From contig NZ_JAGHKQ010000016.1 in the NCBI RefSeq assembly GCF_017742235.1, positions 1-60,267 of the forward strand: DNA of 60,267 nt. The letters run 5' to 3'. How positions within the stretch are numbered: the first letter of the stretch is position 1; every line of letters starts with the position of its first letter. The position numbers and the translations under genes were made by a program. The DNA is from Bacillus sp. 165 (GTDB lineage: Bacteria; Bacillota; Bacilli; Bacillales; Bacillaceae_G). The notes under the pieces were generated by a model. The model was not told the origin of the DNA. It searched no databases and saw nothing but the letters and a program-made list of their open reading frames with translations. Positions 8,311 through 18,911 of this stretch are shown here, piece by piece.

Positions 8311-9657
8311 GTGAGTAATGGTGTACAGTTGAAGAAATCTTTAAAGCTATGGCAAGTTGTCATGATGGGGTTGGCCTATATGACCCCGATGGTTGTATTT
8401 GATACGTTTGGTATTGTGTCTGGTATAACAGAGGGACATGTTCCAACAGCATATATCATTGCATTAGCGGGGATGCTGTTTACCGCTGCAAGCTATGGAA
8501 AGCTAGTAAAGGTGTACCCAACTGCAGGGTCAGCTTATACGTACACACAAAAAGCGATCAATCCGCATCTTGGTTTTCTGGTTGGATGGTCTTCATTACT
8601 AGATTACTTATTTTTACCTATGATTAATGCGTTACTGACAAAAATTTACCTTTCCGCGCTGTTTCCTGAAGTGCCATCTTGGATTTGGGTAATTGGTTTT
8701 GTCGCACTTGTAACGTTTCTTAATTTACGAAGTGTAAATGTACTCGCAAACTTTAACACATTATTCGTTATTATACAGCTTGTGATTATGGTTGTTTTTG
8801 TTATTTTAGTAGTCAAAGGGCTTCAACAGGGAGAGGGGACGGGAGAGGTGTTTACGCTTCAGCCGTTTGCTTCAGATAATATGCAAATTTCAGCATTGAT
8901 AGCTGGTGCCACTGTTCTTTGTTTTTCATTTCTTGGGTTTGATGCTGTTACTACACTTTCTGAAGAAACACCAAATGCAGTGAAAACAATTCCTCGTGCT
9001 ATTTTTCTTACTGCGCTTTGGGGAGGAGTTATTTTTATTTCAGCATCATTCTTTATTCAACTATTTTTTCCTGACATGTCTCGGTTTAAAGAACCGGATG
9101 CAGCTTTGCCGGAAATTGCTCTTTATGTCGGTGGAAAGTTATTTCAATCGATTTTCTTATGTACAACTTTTATCAATACCCTCGCTTCCGGACTAGCTTC
9201 GCATGCAAGTGTATCTCGCTTGTTGTATGTAATGGGGCGGGATAATGTATTTCCTCAAAAATGGTTTGGTTACGTACATCCAAAATGGAAAACTCCTGCA
9301 TTCAATGCTATTCTCGTGGGGGCTGTATCCCTATCAGCAATCTTTTTTGATTTAGTAACTGCAGCCTCTTTAATTAATTTTGGTGCCTTGATTGCTTTTA
9401 CCTTTGTTAATTTATCTGTAATTAGTCACTTTGTCATTCGAAAAAAGCAGTACAAAACTGTAAAAGATTTCTTTAAATATCTTATCATGCCATTACTTGG
9501 TGCAGGTTCAGTAGCTGTGCTGTGGATCAACCTTGAATTTAGCTCTTTTATAATGGGTCTTGTGTGGGCTGTATTTGGGTTTTGCTACCTTCTGTATATT
9601 ACAAAAACATTTCGTTCGGTTCCTCCTAAATATAAGGTAGAAGAAGTACAGATGTAA
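8311..9657 (+). CDS. APC-superfamily amine/amino acid permease 1 (putrescine or GABA uptake)
   Basis: A 448-aa integral membrane protein with about 12 hydrophobic segments. It has the N-terminal APC signature ([20 protein letters not shown]) and the conserved [13 protein letters not shown] segment in the middle. The start is GTG, placed by GAGGAGG 9 nt upstream. Expression comes from a perfect sigma-54 promoter. Its neighbours degrade agmatine, putrescine and GABA, so it most likely imports one of these (PuuP/GabP-like role). The specificity is inferred only from context. A second, very similar permease follows with no terminator between, so the two are probably co-transcribed. Confidence 0.9.
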   Translation: MSNGVQLKKSLKLWQVVMMGLAYMTPMVVFDTFGIVSGITEGHVPTAYIIALAGMLFTAASYGKLVKVYPTAGSAYTYTQKAINPHLGFLVGWSSLLDYLFLPMINALLTKIYLSALFPEVPSWIWVIGFVALVTFLNLRSVNVLANFNTLFVIIQLVIMVVFVILVVKGLQQGEGTGEVFTLQPFASDNMQISALIAGATVLCFSFLGFDAVTTLSEETPNAVKTIPRAIFLTALWGGVIFISASFFIQLFFPDMSRFKEPDAALPEIALYVGGKLFQSIFLCTTFINTLASGLASHASVSRLLYVMGRDNVFPQKWFGYVHPKWKTPAFNAILVGAVSLSAIFFDLVTAASLINFGALIAFTFVNLSVISHFVIRKKQYKTVKDFFKYLIMPLLGAGSVAVLWINLEFSSFIMGLVWAVFGFCYLLYITKTFRSVPPKYKVEEVQM

Positions 9658-9829
9658 GAAATACACTTTTTATATTCTGAATATTCTATGAAGTTAAAAA
9701 ATATTAAAAATAATTTGGTATAGTAAATATATTGAAACAATTCCTTACTTTTGTAACATGGTCCACCGAGGAGAAAATAAACTGATAAAAGTATTATTCT
9801 ATAAAGGTCTTCATATGGAGGTATGATAC

Positions 9830-11179
9830 GTGGGGCAAACGGTTCGTTTGAAAAGGTCGTTAGGGCTTTGGTCAATTGTAATGCTTGGTCTAGGATATAT
9901 GACACCTATGGTAGTATTCGATACGTTTGGAATTGTATCTGAAGAAACTGGTGGACATGTTCCGACTTCTTATTTAATTGCATTGACAGGAATGCTATTT
10001 ACAGCAGCAAGCTATGGAAAAATGGTGAAGGTGTTCCCAATGGCAGGTTCGGCTTACACATATACGCAAAAAACAATCGGTTCAAAAATAGGTTTTATAG
10101 TCGGTTGGTCAGCATTATTAGACTATTTATTTTTGCCTATGATTAATGCTTTATTAACAAAAATCTATTTTTCTGCTTTGTTTCCCAATGTACCTTCTTG
10201 GATTTGGGTAATTGGGTTTGTTGCACTGATTACATTGGTGAATATTGTAAGTGTAAATGTCACTGCGAACTTTAATACGTTTTTGGTGCTTTTTCAGATG
10301 ATGGTAATCGTCATTTTTATTGTTCTTGTAATAAAAGGCTTACTTCAAGGAGAAGGGACTGGAGAGGTAGCTTCTATTGCACCATTCTTTCAAGTAGATA
10401 TGCATATTTCACCATTGGTGGCTGGAGCAACTGTTCTATGTTTTTCTTTTTTAGGATTTGACGCAGTTACTACCTTTTCTGAAGAAACACCAAATGCAAC
10501 TAAAACTATCCCGCGAGCGATTTTTCTTACGGCTCTTCTTGGGGGGATACTATTTATTGCGACCTCATATTTTACGCAGTCTTTCTTTCCAGATATATCG
10601 AGATTTAAGCATCCGGATGCAGCCTCGCCTGAAATTGCTTTATATGTAGGAGGCAAATTATTTCAAGCCTTCTTTTTAGCAGGGACATTTACCGGAACAT
10701 TAGCTTCAGGATTAGCCTCTCATACGAGTGTGTCTCGCCTGCTGTATGTAATGGGACGAGATAACGTCATTCCAGAAAAGCTGTTTGGCTACATACACCC
10801 GCGTTGGAGAACACCAGTTTATAATGTCTTATTAGTTGGAGTTATCGGTCTGTCAGCTGTTTTTCTTGACTTGGGAACTGCGACGTCTTTAATAAACTTT
10901 GGAGCATTGATTGCTTTTACTTTTGTAAACTTATCTGTAGTTGCTTACTATGCTGGAAAGAAAAAGAGATATAAGACTGTAAAAGACCTTTTTAATTATG
11001 TTATCACTCCTGTTATTGGGGCCTCGATAGTAGCGGTACTATGGATTAATTTGGATATCCATTCTCTTATTCTCGGACTAGTGTGGGCGCTTATTGGAGC
11101 AGGATATTTATTGTATATTACAAATATGTTCCGTGTTGCTCCTCCTCAAATTCATTTTGACGAAGTACAAGAGTTATAG
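9830..11179 (+). CDS. APC-superfamily amine/amino acid permease 2 (tandem duplicate)
   Basis: A 449-aa, ~12-segment permease of the same APC subgroup as the upstream gene. Long stretches are identical, including [26 protein letters not shown] and [13 protein letters not shown]. Divergence is spread evenly, as expected of a tandem duplication followed by drift. The start is GTG after GGAGG. No sigma-54 element or clear sigma-A promoter was found in the 172-bp gap, so it is probably read through from the first permease promoter. A strong terminator follows it. The two copies may differ in affinity or in substrate, for example putrescine versus GABA or agmatine. Confidence 0.9.
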   Translation: MGQTVRLKRSLGLWSIVMLGLGYMTPMVVFDTFGIVSEETGGHVPTSYLIALTGMLFTAASYGKMVKVFPMAGSAYTYTQKTIGSKIGFIVGWSALLDYLFLPMINALLTKIYFSALFPNVPSWIWVIGFVALITLVNIVSVNVTANFNTFLVLFQMMVIVIFIVLVIKGLLQGEGTGEVASIAPFFQVDMHISPLVAGATVLCFSFLGFDAVTTFSEETPNATKTIPRAIFLTALLGGILFIATSYFTQSFFPDISRFKHPDAASPEIALYVGGKLFQAFFLAGTFTGTLASGLASHTSVSRLLYVMGRDNVIPEKLFGYIHPRWRTPVYNVLLVGVIGLSAVFLDLGTATSLINFGALIAFTFVNLSVVAYYAGKKKRYKTVKDLFNYVITPVIGASIVAVLWINLDIHSLILGLVWALIGAGYLLYITNMFRVAPPQIHFDEVQEL

Positions 11180-11181
11180 AG

Positions 11182-11210
11182 ATTGCCGGATAAATATCCG
11201 GCAATTTTTT
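11182..11210 (+). terminator. Terminator of the permease pair
   Basis: Stem ATTGCCGGATA / TATCCGGCAAT with a 2-nt loop, followed by TTTTTT, right after the second permease stop. Confidence 0.92.
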
Positions 11211-11274
11211 GTTATTCACGAAAAAATATAAAGTTTTAGAAGTAGACCAGACTAAGTTTGTTTCTGTTAAAAAA

Positions 11275-11290
11275 CATGCAAACTTGAATA
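11275..11290. promoter_or_regulatory. Degenerate activator operator upstream of glutamate dehydrogenase
   Basis: CATGCAAACTTGAATA matches 12 of 16 bases of the operator at 15781-15796. It lies ~75 bp upstream of the sigma-54 promoter at 11363. It is weaker than the other two sites and could be chance. Confidence 0.4.
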
Positions 11291-11362
11291 CATCATGCAT
11301 CTATTCATAGAAGAAGGTATATTCTGATGCTAGAAATAGCTGAAAAATCAACAATAGTAATC

Positions 11363-11379
11363 TTGGCACAGATATTGCT
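11363..11379 (+). promoter_or_regulatory. Sigma-54 promoter of glutamate dehydrogenase
   Basis: TTGGCAC-AGATA-TTGCT, an exact -24/-12 match, 37 nt upstream of the GTG start codon. Confidence 0.87.
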
Positions 11380-11416
11380 TAATTACATAAGTAAAATCAT
11401 TTAATGAGGTGTTAAT

Positions 11417-12700
11417 GTGAGCATAGAATCTATTCGTTCAGTGCAAGAAGATACAGTTGTTGATAATCCCTTGGAGGAATTTCAAGCAACATTAAAAGAG
11501 GCAGTAGAAATTTTACATTATCCAGATGAAGTATTCGAATTTTTAAAGAAGCCTATGCGATTTCTCGAGGTTAGTATCCCTGTTCAGATGGATAATGGCA
11601 AAACAAAAGTATTTCAAGGATATCGTGCGCAGCATAATGATGCAACAGGACCGACAAAAGGAGGTATTCGATTTCATCCAGATGTAACGCCTGACGAAGT
11701 AAAAGCATTAGCAGGATGGATGAGCTTAAAATGCGGTATCACTGATTTGCCGTATGGAGGGGCAAAAGGAGGCATTGTTTGTGATCCCCGAACAATGAGC
11801 TTTGGGGAACTAGAGAGGCTAAGCCGAGGATATGTAAGGGCAGTTAGTCAAATTGTAGGCCCAACAAAAGATATCCCTGCTCCCGATATGTATACAAATT
11901 CTCAAATTATGGCATGGATGCTTGATGAATACGATCATATTCGAGAATTTGACTCTCCTGGTTTTATTACAGGCAAGCCGCTGGTTCTGGGGGGATCACA
12001 GGGAAGAGAAACAGCTACGTCAAAAGGAGTGCTCTATTCACTGCAAATGCTGAGTGAATTAAAAAATATTCCAATTGAGAAAATGAGTGTCATCGTGCAA
12101 GGGTTTGGAAATGTAGGAAGCTATTTAGCTCAATATTTGTATGAATTAGGAGTCAAAGTAGTGGGAGTATCTGATGTTCTTGGAGGAATTTACGATGCGG
12201 ATGGATTGGATATTCCTTACTTGCTGGAAAATAGAGATTCTTTTGGAGTAGTATCTAATTTATTTACAAATACCATTTCTAATCAAGAGCTGTTAGAAAA
12301 AGAATGTGATGTACTAATACCGGCGGCAATTGGAGGAGTTATTACTAAAAAGAATGCTAGTCGTCTTAACTGTAAAATTGTCATTGAGGCTGCGAACGGT
12401 CCCACGACAAAAGAAGCCCTTACCATTCTAGACGAGCGAGATATAGTAGTGGTGCCAGATATTCTTGCAAATGCAGGAGGTGTGATCGTTTCATACTTTG
12501 AATGGTGTCAAAATAATCAAGGATTCTATTGGAGTGAAGAGCTTGTAGATGAGCGACTAAAAGAGAAGATTACATCTAGCTTTTTAAATGTTTATCATAC
12601 ATCTCAAAATTACGGAGTAAGCATGAAGGTTGCGGCGTATATTGAAGGAATTCGTAAGCTTGCGGAAGCTGCCCGCTTGCGTGGATGGCTTCGATTTTAA
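11417..12700 (+). CDS. rocG: NAD-type catabolic glutamate dehydrogenase
   Basis: Hexameric glutamate dehydrogenase of about 427 aa, the length of Bacillus RocG/GudB, deaminating glutamate to 2-oxoglutarate and ammonium. Visible motifs are GPTKGGIRFHP (substrate lysine region), LPYGGAKGG (catalytic lysine), APDMYTNSQ and the nucleotide-binding VQGFGNVGSY. The start is GTG. It has its own sigma-54 promoter, as rocG does in B. subtilis. It lies inside a putrescine/GABA cluster whose two transaminases produce glutamate. The logical role is therefore to regenerate 2-oxoglutarate, the amino acceptor, and to release nitrogen. Whether it is the orthologue of rocG or a dedicated paralogue cannot be told from this window. 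Confidence 0.93.
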   Translation: MSIESIRSVQEDTVVDNPLEEFQATLKEAVEILHYPDEVFEFLKKPMRFLEVSIPVQMDNGKTKVFQGYRAQHNDATGPTKGGIRFHPDVTPDEVKALAGWMSLKCGITDLPYGGAKGGIVCDPRTMSFGELERLSRGYVRAVSQIVGPTKDIPAPDMYTNSQIMAWMLDEYDHIREFDSPGFITGKPLVLGGSQGRETATSKGVLYSLQMLSELKNIPIEKMSVIVQGFGNVGSYLAQYLYELGVKVVGVSDVLGGIYDADGLDIPYLLENRDSFGVVSNLFTNTISNQELLEKECDVLIPAAIGGVITKKNASRLNCKIVIEAANGPTTKEALTILDERDIVVVPDILANAGGVIVSYFEWCQNNQGFYWSEELVDERLKEKITSSFLNVYHTSQNYGVSMKVAAYIEGIRKLAEAARLRGWLRF

Positions 12701-12893
12701 TTGAATATGGTGTTGTCAATGAATAAGGTTGCAAGTAAATTGAGGACATTTAACATATAGGGAGCTTTTGCTAGATTAATGGATTATTAATATAAGTATA
12801 GCAAAGATAACTATTAGCAAGAAGATACGTGTAACCTTCCCATATATTATATTCTGAAGAAATGTAAATAAAGTGAAGATAGGAGGAGATTGC

Positions 12894-13184
12894 ATGACAT
12901 TAGATATTTTATTAGAACAAACAGAAAAGCAGATAACTCAGTATTACTGTATTGTATCTAATAATCATCGCTATGATTTAGTGATTAACCATTCAGAGCA
13001 ATTTTTTGGAAAAGCCATGGTAACCTCTATTCAAAGCGGTAGAATGGTACTTTTATGCCCGGAAGATATTGAAGAACATCAATACTGGGCGCTAAAGCTT
13101 GGGATTGAGCAGGATGATCTACATGACATTAAACATTTTTTTTACGATGTGTTACAACCGAAAGTACTGAGTGATCAATACTAA
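12894..13184 (+). CDS. DUF3055/SAV0927-like small protein, copy 2
   Basis: A 96-residue protein, the same length as its paralogue at 4096-4386, with identical NNHRYDL, FxGKAMV, SIQSxRMVLLC and terminal DQY. AGGAGGAGAT precedes the ATG at 12894 by 3-4 nt; an upstream in-frame GTG would cover the ribosome site. It sits between glutamate dehydrogenase and the biotinyl-like protein. The 20-bp gap to the latter suggests a two-gene unit ending at the hairpin before gabR. No function is known. The position hints at a link with the polyamine genes, but that is only context. Confidence 0.78.
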   Translation: MTLDILLEQTEKQITQYYCIVSNNHRYDLVINHSEQFFGKAMVTSIQSGRMVLLCPEDIEEHQYWALKLGIEQDDLHDIKHFFYDVLQPKVLSDQY

Positions 13185-13204
13185 TTTGATAAAAGAAAGG
13201 ATGA

Positions 13205-13459
13205 ATGGCATTGTATTATGAGATTATTACAAGTCCTTGTCATGGAACAATAGAAAAGGTAGCTATTCATGAGGAGGCTAGAATTTATGAATGGGAAACC
13301 CTCTTTTCAATTCAAACCTCTTACGGAGACAAAAGAATTATCCGTACAAGCTGCAGCGGTGAAATTCAATCTGTAGAAGTACAAGAAGGAGACAAAGTGA
13401 TTCCAGGAATGGTTTTAGCTTACGTAAAAGAAGATCTATTTGTGAGCGGAAGTGATTAA
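13205..13459 (+). CDS. Stand-alone biotinyl/lipoyl-like domain protein without the attachment lysine
   Basis: An 84-residue protein built like one single-hybrid-motif (flattened beta-barrel) domain. It has two quasi-repeats: SPCHGTIEKVAIHEEARIYE, then TSCSGEIQSVEVQEGD and KVIPGMVLAYV. The spacing is that of biotinyl/lipoyl domains, but the expected lysine in the AMKM/DK turn is not present. Covalent modification is therefore unlikely. An ATG preceded by AAAGGATGA starts it. It lies 20 bp after the DUF3055-like gene and ends 2 nt before the terminator. It may be a small binding or scaffold protein; I do not know its role. Confidence 0.65.
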   Translation: MALYYEIITSPCHGTIEKVAIHEEARIYEWETLFSIQTSYGDKRIIRTSCSGEIQSVEVQEGDKVIPGMVLAYVKEDLFVSGSD

Positions 13460-13461
13460 TA

Positions 13462-13497
13462 AGAAAAAGAAGATGAATTGTTCATCTTCTTTTTCTG
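13462..13497 (+). terminator. Terminator before gabR
   Basis: A 16-bp perfect stem (AGAAAAAGAAGATGAA and complement, 3-nt loop TTG). It contains its own T-rich descending arm and isolates gabR from upstream transcription. Confidence 0.88.
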
Positions 13498-13513
13498 TGC
13501 GAGGGATCAATAT

Positions 13514-13537
13514 AATTTTTTAATTAATTAAAAAATT
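13514..13537. repeat. 24-bp perfect AT palindrome in the gabR promoter
   Basis: A perfect palindrome centred on TTAATTAA, with arms AATTTTTTAATT / AATTAAAAAATT. It overlaps the probable -35 of gabR. It could be an operator, or an intrinsically bent AT tract. Confidence 0.5.
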
Positions 13538-13556
13538 CTGTCGAAAGTGATACAAT
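13528..13556 (+). promoter_or_regulatory. Sigma-A promoter of gabR with a Spo0A-box-like spacer
   Basis: -10 TACAAT at 13551-13556, with a poor -35 (TTAAAA, 13528-13533) at 17 bp. The spacer contains TGTCGAA (13539-13545), identical to the consensus Spo0A binding site TGTCGAA. Confidence 0.55.
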
Positions 13557-13578
13557 ACACTTTAAAGGGGGCGACACA

Positions 13579-15699
13579 ATGTTTTCCATTGCTAACGAAA
13601 AGATTAGACCCATTATTACGGTATCTGTCAATGAAGAACATACGGTAGATGTAAGCGGAATCAAAGAGCCGTTTATCTTTTTGAAAAAAGAAAATGAATT
13701 ATTTGCATATGTGAACTTGAAAGAATCCCTGTTTGGAAGTGAAGTGGTGGGTACTCACCAGCTGCTGTCTAAAGCAGTTCCTATAGATAATGTATGTCAG
13801 TTAAGTCAGCATATTTCTCTTCCTTCGCTATTCCAAATTATTGGGGAGCCCATTGCCATTATAAAAGATGAAACACGGGAATCAGGTGGTTACATACGAA
13901 GAGAAGATGTAATGGCTGAGCTGTTTAAACAAGAGAATAAAAGCTTGGATTTATTGAAAGTCATTTTAGCTTCCATTCCAATGGGGATGTTTGTTGTAGA
14001 CCGTGAAAAAAAAATAGTCAACTGTAACGATGCCGGGTTAAAAATGATTAAGGCTGAGAGAGAGCAGGTGATAAATACTCCTGCTGCAAATATCTTTCAT
14101 GCAAAGCATATTGAAAATGTCTTTGCAACGGGAAAAACGATTTTAAATCAGCTGCAAATTACAGATGAAATGGGAGTGTTAGTTGACTACAGCCCTATTA
14201 CAAACTTTGAACAGCAAGTTGAAGGAATCGCCATTGTTGTACAAGATTTGCCGATGGTGGAAGAAATGGCGATGGAAATAGAATATATTAAGGATTTAAA
14301 TAAGGACTTAAATGCTATTTTATCAAGTATTTATGACGAAATCCTTGTCGTCAATCATAAAGGTGAACTTATCCGTTTTAGCGACAGCGTTATTCCAGGT
14401 TTTTGGGATGTGGACTTGAAAGAGCTCATTGGTAAGAATATATTAGAGCTTGAAGATAAAGGATTGTTTAATCCATCTGTCACAAGATTAGTGATGGAAA
14501 AAAAGAAAAAGGTATCGATTGTACAAGAGACGAAAAATGGGCGTAAAATTTTGGCTGTTGGAAATCCTGTATTCAATGAAGAGGGGGGTATTGATCGTAT
14601 CATTGTAGCGTCAAGGGATATTACAGAAGCGGCGCGTTTGAAAACTGAGCTGAAAGCCATGAAAGAAATATCGGAAAAGTACAAGCAAGAGTTGGATACG
14701 TTCAAAAATAAGGACCGAATTTTAAAAAAAATGATTTATGCCAGCCCAAAAATGGAGCAAATTATAAATCAAGCTAAGAAAATTGCTGATTTTTCGTCCA
14801 ATGTGCTCATTTATGGTGAATCGGGTGTGGGAAAAGAAGTTATTGCACAAGCTATTCATCAATTAGGGAATAGATCTGCAGGACCATTCTTGAAATTAAA
14901 TTGCGGTGCAATTCCAGAAAATCTTCTTGAGAGTGAGTTGTTTGGGTATATAAAGGGAGCATTTACCGGAGCAGATAAGAATGGAAAGGATGGTTATTTT
15001 AAACAAGCAGATAAGGGTATTTTATTTTTAGATGAAATTGGTGAAATGCCCCTGCACCTTCAAGTAAAATTACTTCGAGTATTACAAGAGCAGGAAGTAA
15101 TACCGATTGGAAGTACTATGCCTATTAAAATAAATGTTCAGATTATAGCTGCAACGAATAAAAAGCTGGAAAAGATGGTAGAGAAGGGTGTGTTTCGCGA
15201 GGATTTATTTTACCGCTTAAATGTTATTCCAATCCATATACCTGCGTTGAGAGAACGGCCAGAGGATATTTCAGTACTAGCTTTTCATTTTCTTCAGCAA
15301 CTTAACGAAAAGTATAATAAACATTATCATTTTACTTCGGATGCCCTTAATTTGCTTGAATTTCATTCATGGCCGGGAAATGTAAGAGAATTACAAAATA
15401 TGATTGAGAGGTTAGTAGTGTCAGCTGACGATGATACTCTTGATGCTGAATTTGTCAGTCAATTTTTGACTGCAGGATATGATTTTAAAAAGGCAAAACC
15501 CATTATCACAAGGGTCATACCGCTTCAAGAAGCACTTGATCATGTAGAAGAGCAGTTGATTCTTTTAGCAATGAAGCAGCATAAAACAACCACTAAAGCC
15601 GCAAAGGTGCTGGGAATCAGTCAGTCTTCTGTTAGTAGAAAGTATCAAAAAATATTGAGCGAAAAAGAAATGCATGCAGATGCTATTTCTTTTTCGTAA
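13579..15699 (+). CDS. gabR: Sigma-54-dependent transcriptional activator with two PAS domains (GabR type)
   Basis: A bacterial enhancer-binding protein of 706 aa. Residues 1-110 are an N-terminal domain I do not recognise. PAS-like domains lie at ~125-225 and ~245-350, followed by a coiled linker. The AAA+ domain runs from ~385 to 620, with Walker A GESGVGKE (413-420), the sigma-54 contact loop GAFTGA (460-465) and Walker B-like ILFLDEIGEMPL. A Fis-type helix-turn-helix (KAAKVLGISQSSVSRKYQK) lies at ~672-692. In B. thuringiensis a sigma-54 activator called GabR controls gabT (published GABA-shunt work). This gene sits amid four sigma-54 promoters of GABA and polyamine genes, so it is very probably their activator. 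The inducer could be GABA, putrescine or agmatine. Confidence 0.9.
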   Translation: MFSIANEKIRPIITVSVNEEHTVDVSGIKEPFIFLKKENELFAYVNLKESLFGSEVVGTHQLLSKAVPIDNVCQLSQHISLPSLFQIIGEPIAIIKDETRESGGYIRREDVMAELFKQENKSLDLLKVILASIPMGMFVVDREKKIVNCNDAGLKMIKAEREQVINTPAANIFHAKHIENVFATGKTILNQLQITDEMGVLVDYSPITNFEQQVEGIAIVVQDLPMVEEMAMEIEYIKDLNKDLNAILSSIYDEILVVNHKGELIRFSDSVIPGFWDVDLKELIGKNILELEDKGLFNPSVTRLVMEKKKKVSIVQETKNGRKILAVGNPVFNEEGGIDRIIVASRDITEAARLKTELKAMKEISEKYKQELDTFKNKDRILKKMIYASPKMEQIINQAKKIADFSSNVLIYGESGVGKEVIAQAIHQLGNRSAGPFLKLNCGAIPENLLESELFGYIKGAFTGADKNGKDGYFKQADKGILFLDEIGEMPLHLQVKLLRVLQEQEVIPIGSTMPIKINVQIIAATNKKLEKMVEKGVFREDLFYRLNVIPIHIPALRERPEDISVLAFHFLQQLNEKYNKHYHFTSDALNLLEFHSWPGNVRELQNMIERLVVSADDDTLDAEFVSQFLTAGYDFKKAKPIITRVIPLQEALDHVEEQLILLAMKQHKTTTKAAKVLGISQSSVSRKYQKILSEKEMHADAISFS

Positions 15700-15706
15700 C
15701 AGCCGC

Positions 15707-15735
15707 CGCACTAGGAAACCTAGTGCGTTTTTTTT
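15707..15735 (+). terminator. Terminator of gabR
   Basis: Stem CGCACTAGG / CCTAGTGCG with an AAA loop and eight T residues, just after the gabR stop. Confidence 0.92.
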
Positions 15736-15776
15736 ACTTTGAGAACAAGCAGCTTTAAGTGTATGCGTAAATTAAT

Positions 15777-15800
15777 AATCTATGCAAAACTGCATAGATT
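15777..15800. promoter_or_regulatory. Activator operator (UAS) of the patD-patA-gabT-gabD operon
   Basis: A perfect inverted repeat with arms AATCTATGCA and TGCATAGATT around AAAC. The inner 16 bp follow TATGC-N6-GCATA. It lies ~60 bp upstream of the sigma-54 promoter at 15859, at normal enhancer distance. It is the best copy of the shared site and is probably bound by the adjacent GabR. Confidence 0.8.
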
Positions 15801-15858
15801 CTTTACAGTTGTATGTCCCAGTGCGTGATTTTTATGCAGATTTTAAGAGTTTTGGATG

Positions 15859-15875
15859 TTGGCACACATCTTGCA
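15859..15875 (+). promoter_or_regulatory. Sigma-54 promoter of the patD operon
   Basis: TTGGCAC-ACATC-TTGCA, an exact -24/-12 element, 45 nt upstream of the patD start. Confidence 0.9.
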
Positions 15876-15920
15876 TTTATAAATAAGTGAAAGGTTCGAA
15901 TAAAGGAGGATGCAATAGGG

Positions 15921-18846
<2,926 letters not shown>

Positions 18847-18854
18847 TGAGGTTG

Positions 18855-18886
18855 CAGCGTGGCAAACAGGTTTGTTTGCTGCGCTG
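18855..18886 (+). repeat. Long interrupted hairpin between patA and gabT
   Basis: Arms CAGCG..GCAAACA and TGTTTGC..CGCTG pair around a GGTT loop with a TG/TG internal mismatch. No T-tract follows, so it is not a classical terminator. It may stabilise the 3' end of upstream mRNA or limit gabT translation, as gabT lacks a good ribosome site. Confidence 0.6.
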
Positions 18887-18911
18887 ACCAATATAGGATG
18901 GTGCCTTTAAG

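Noticed and set aside
14355..14705. Long antisense frames inside gabR and other large genes.
   Set aside because: They mirror the codon pattern of the real gene on the other strand and lack ribosome sites.
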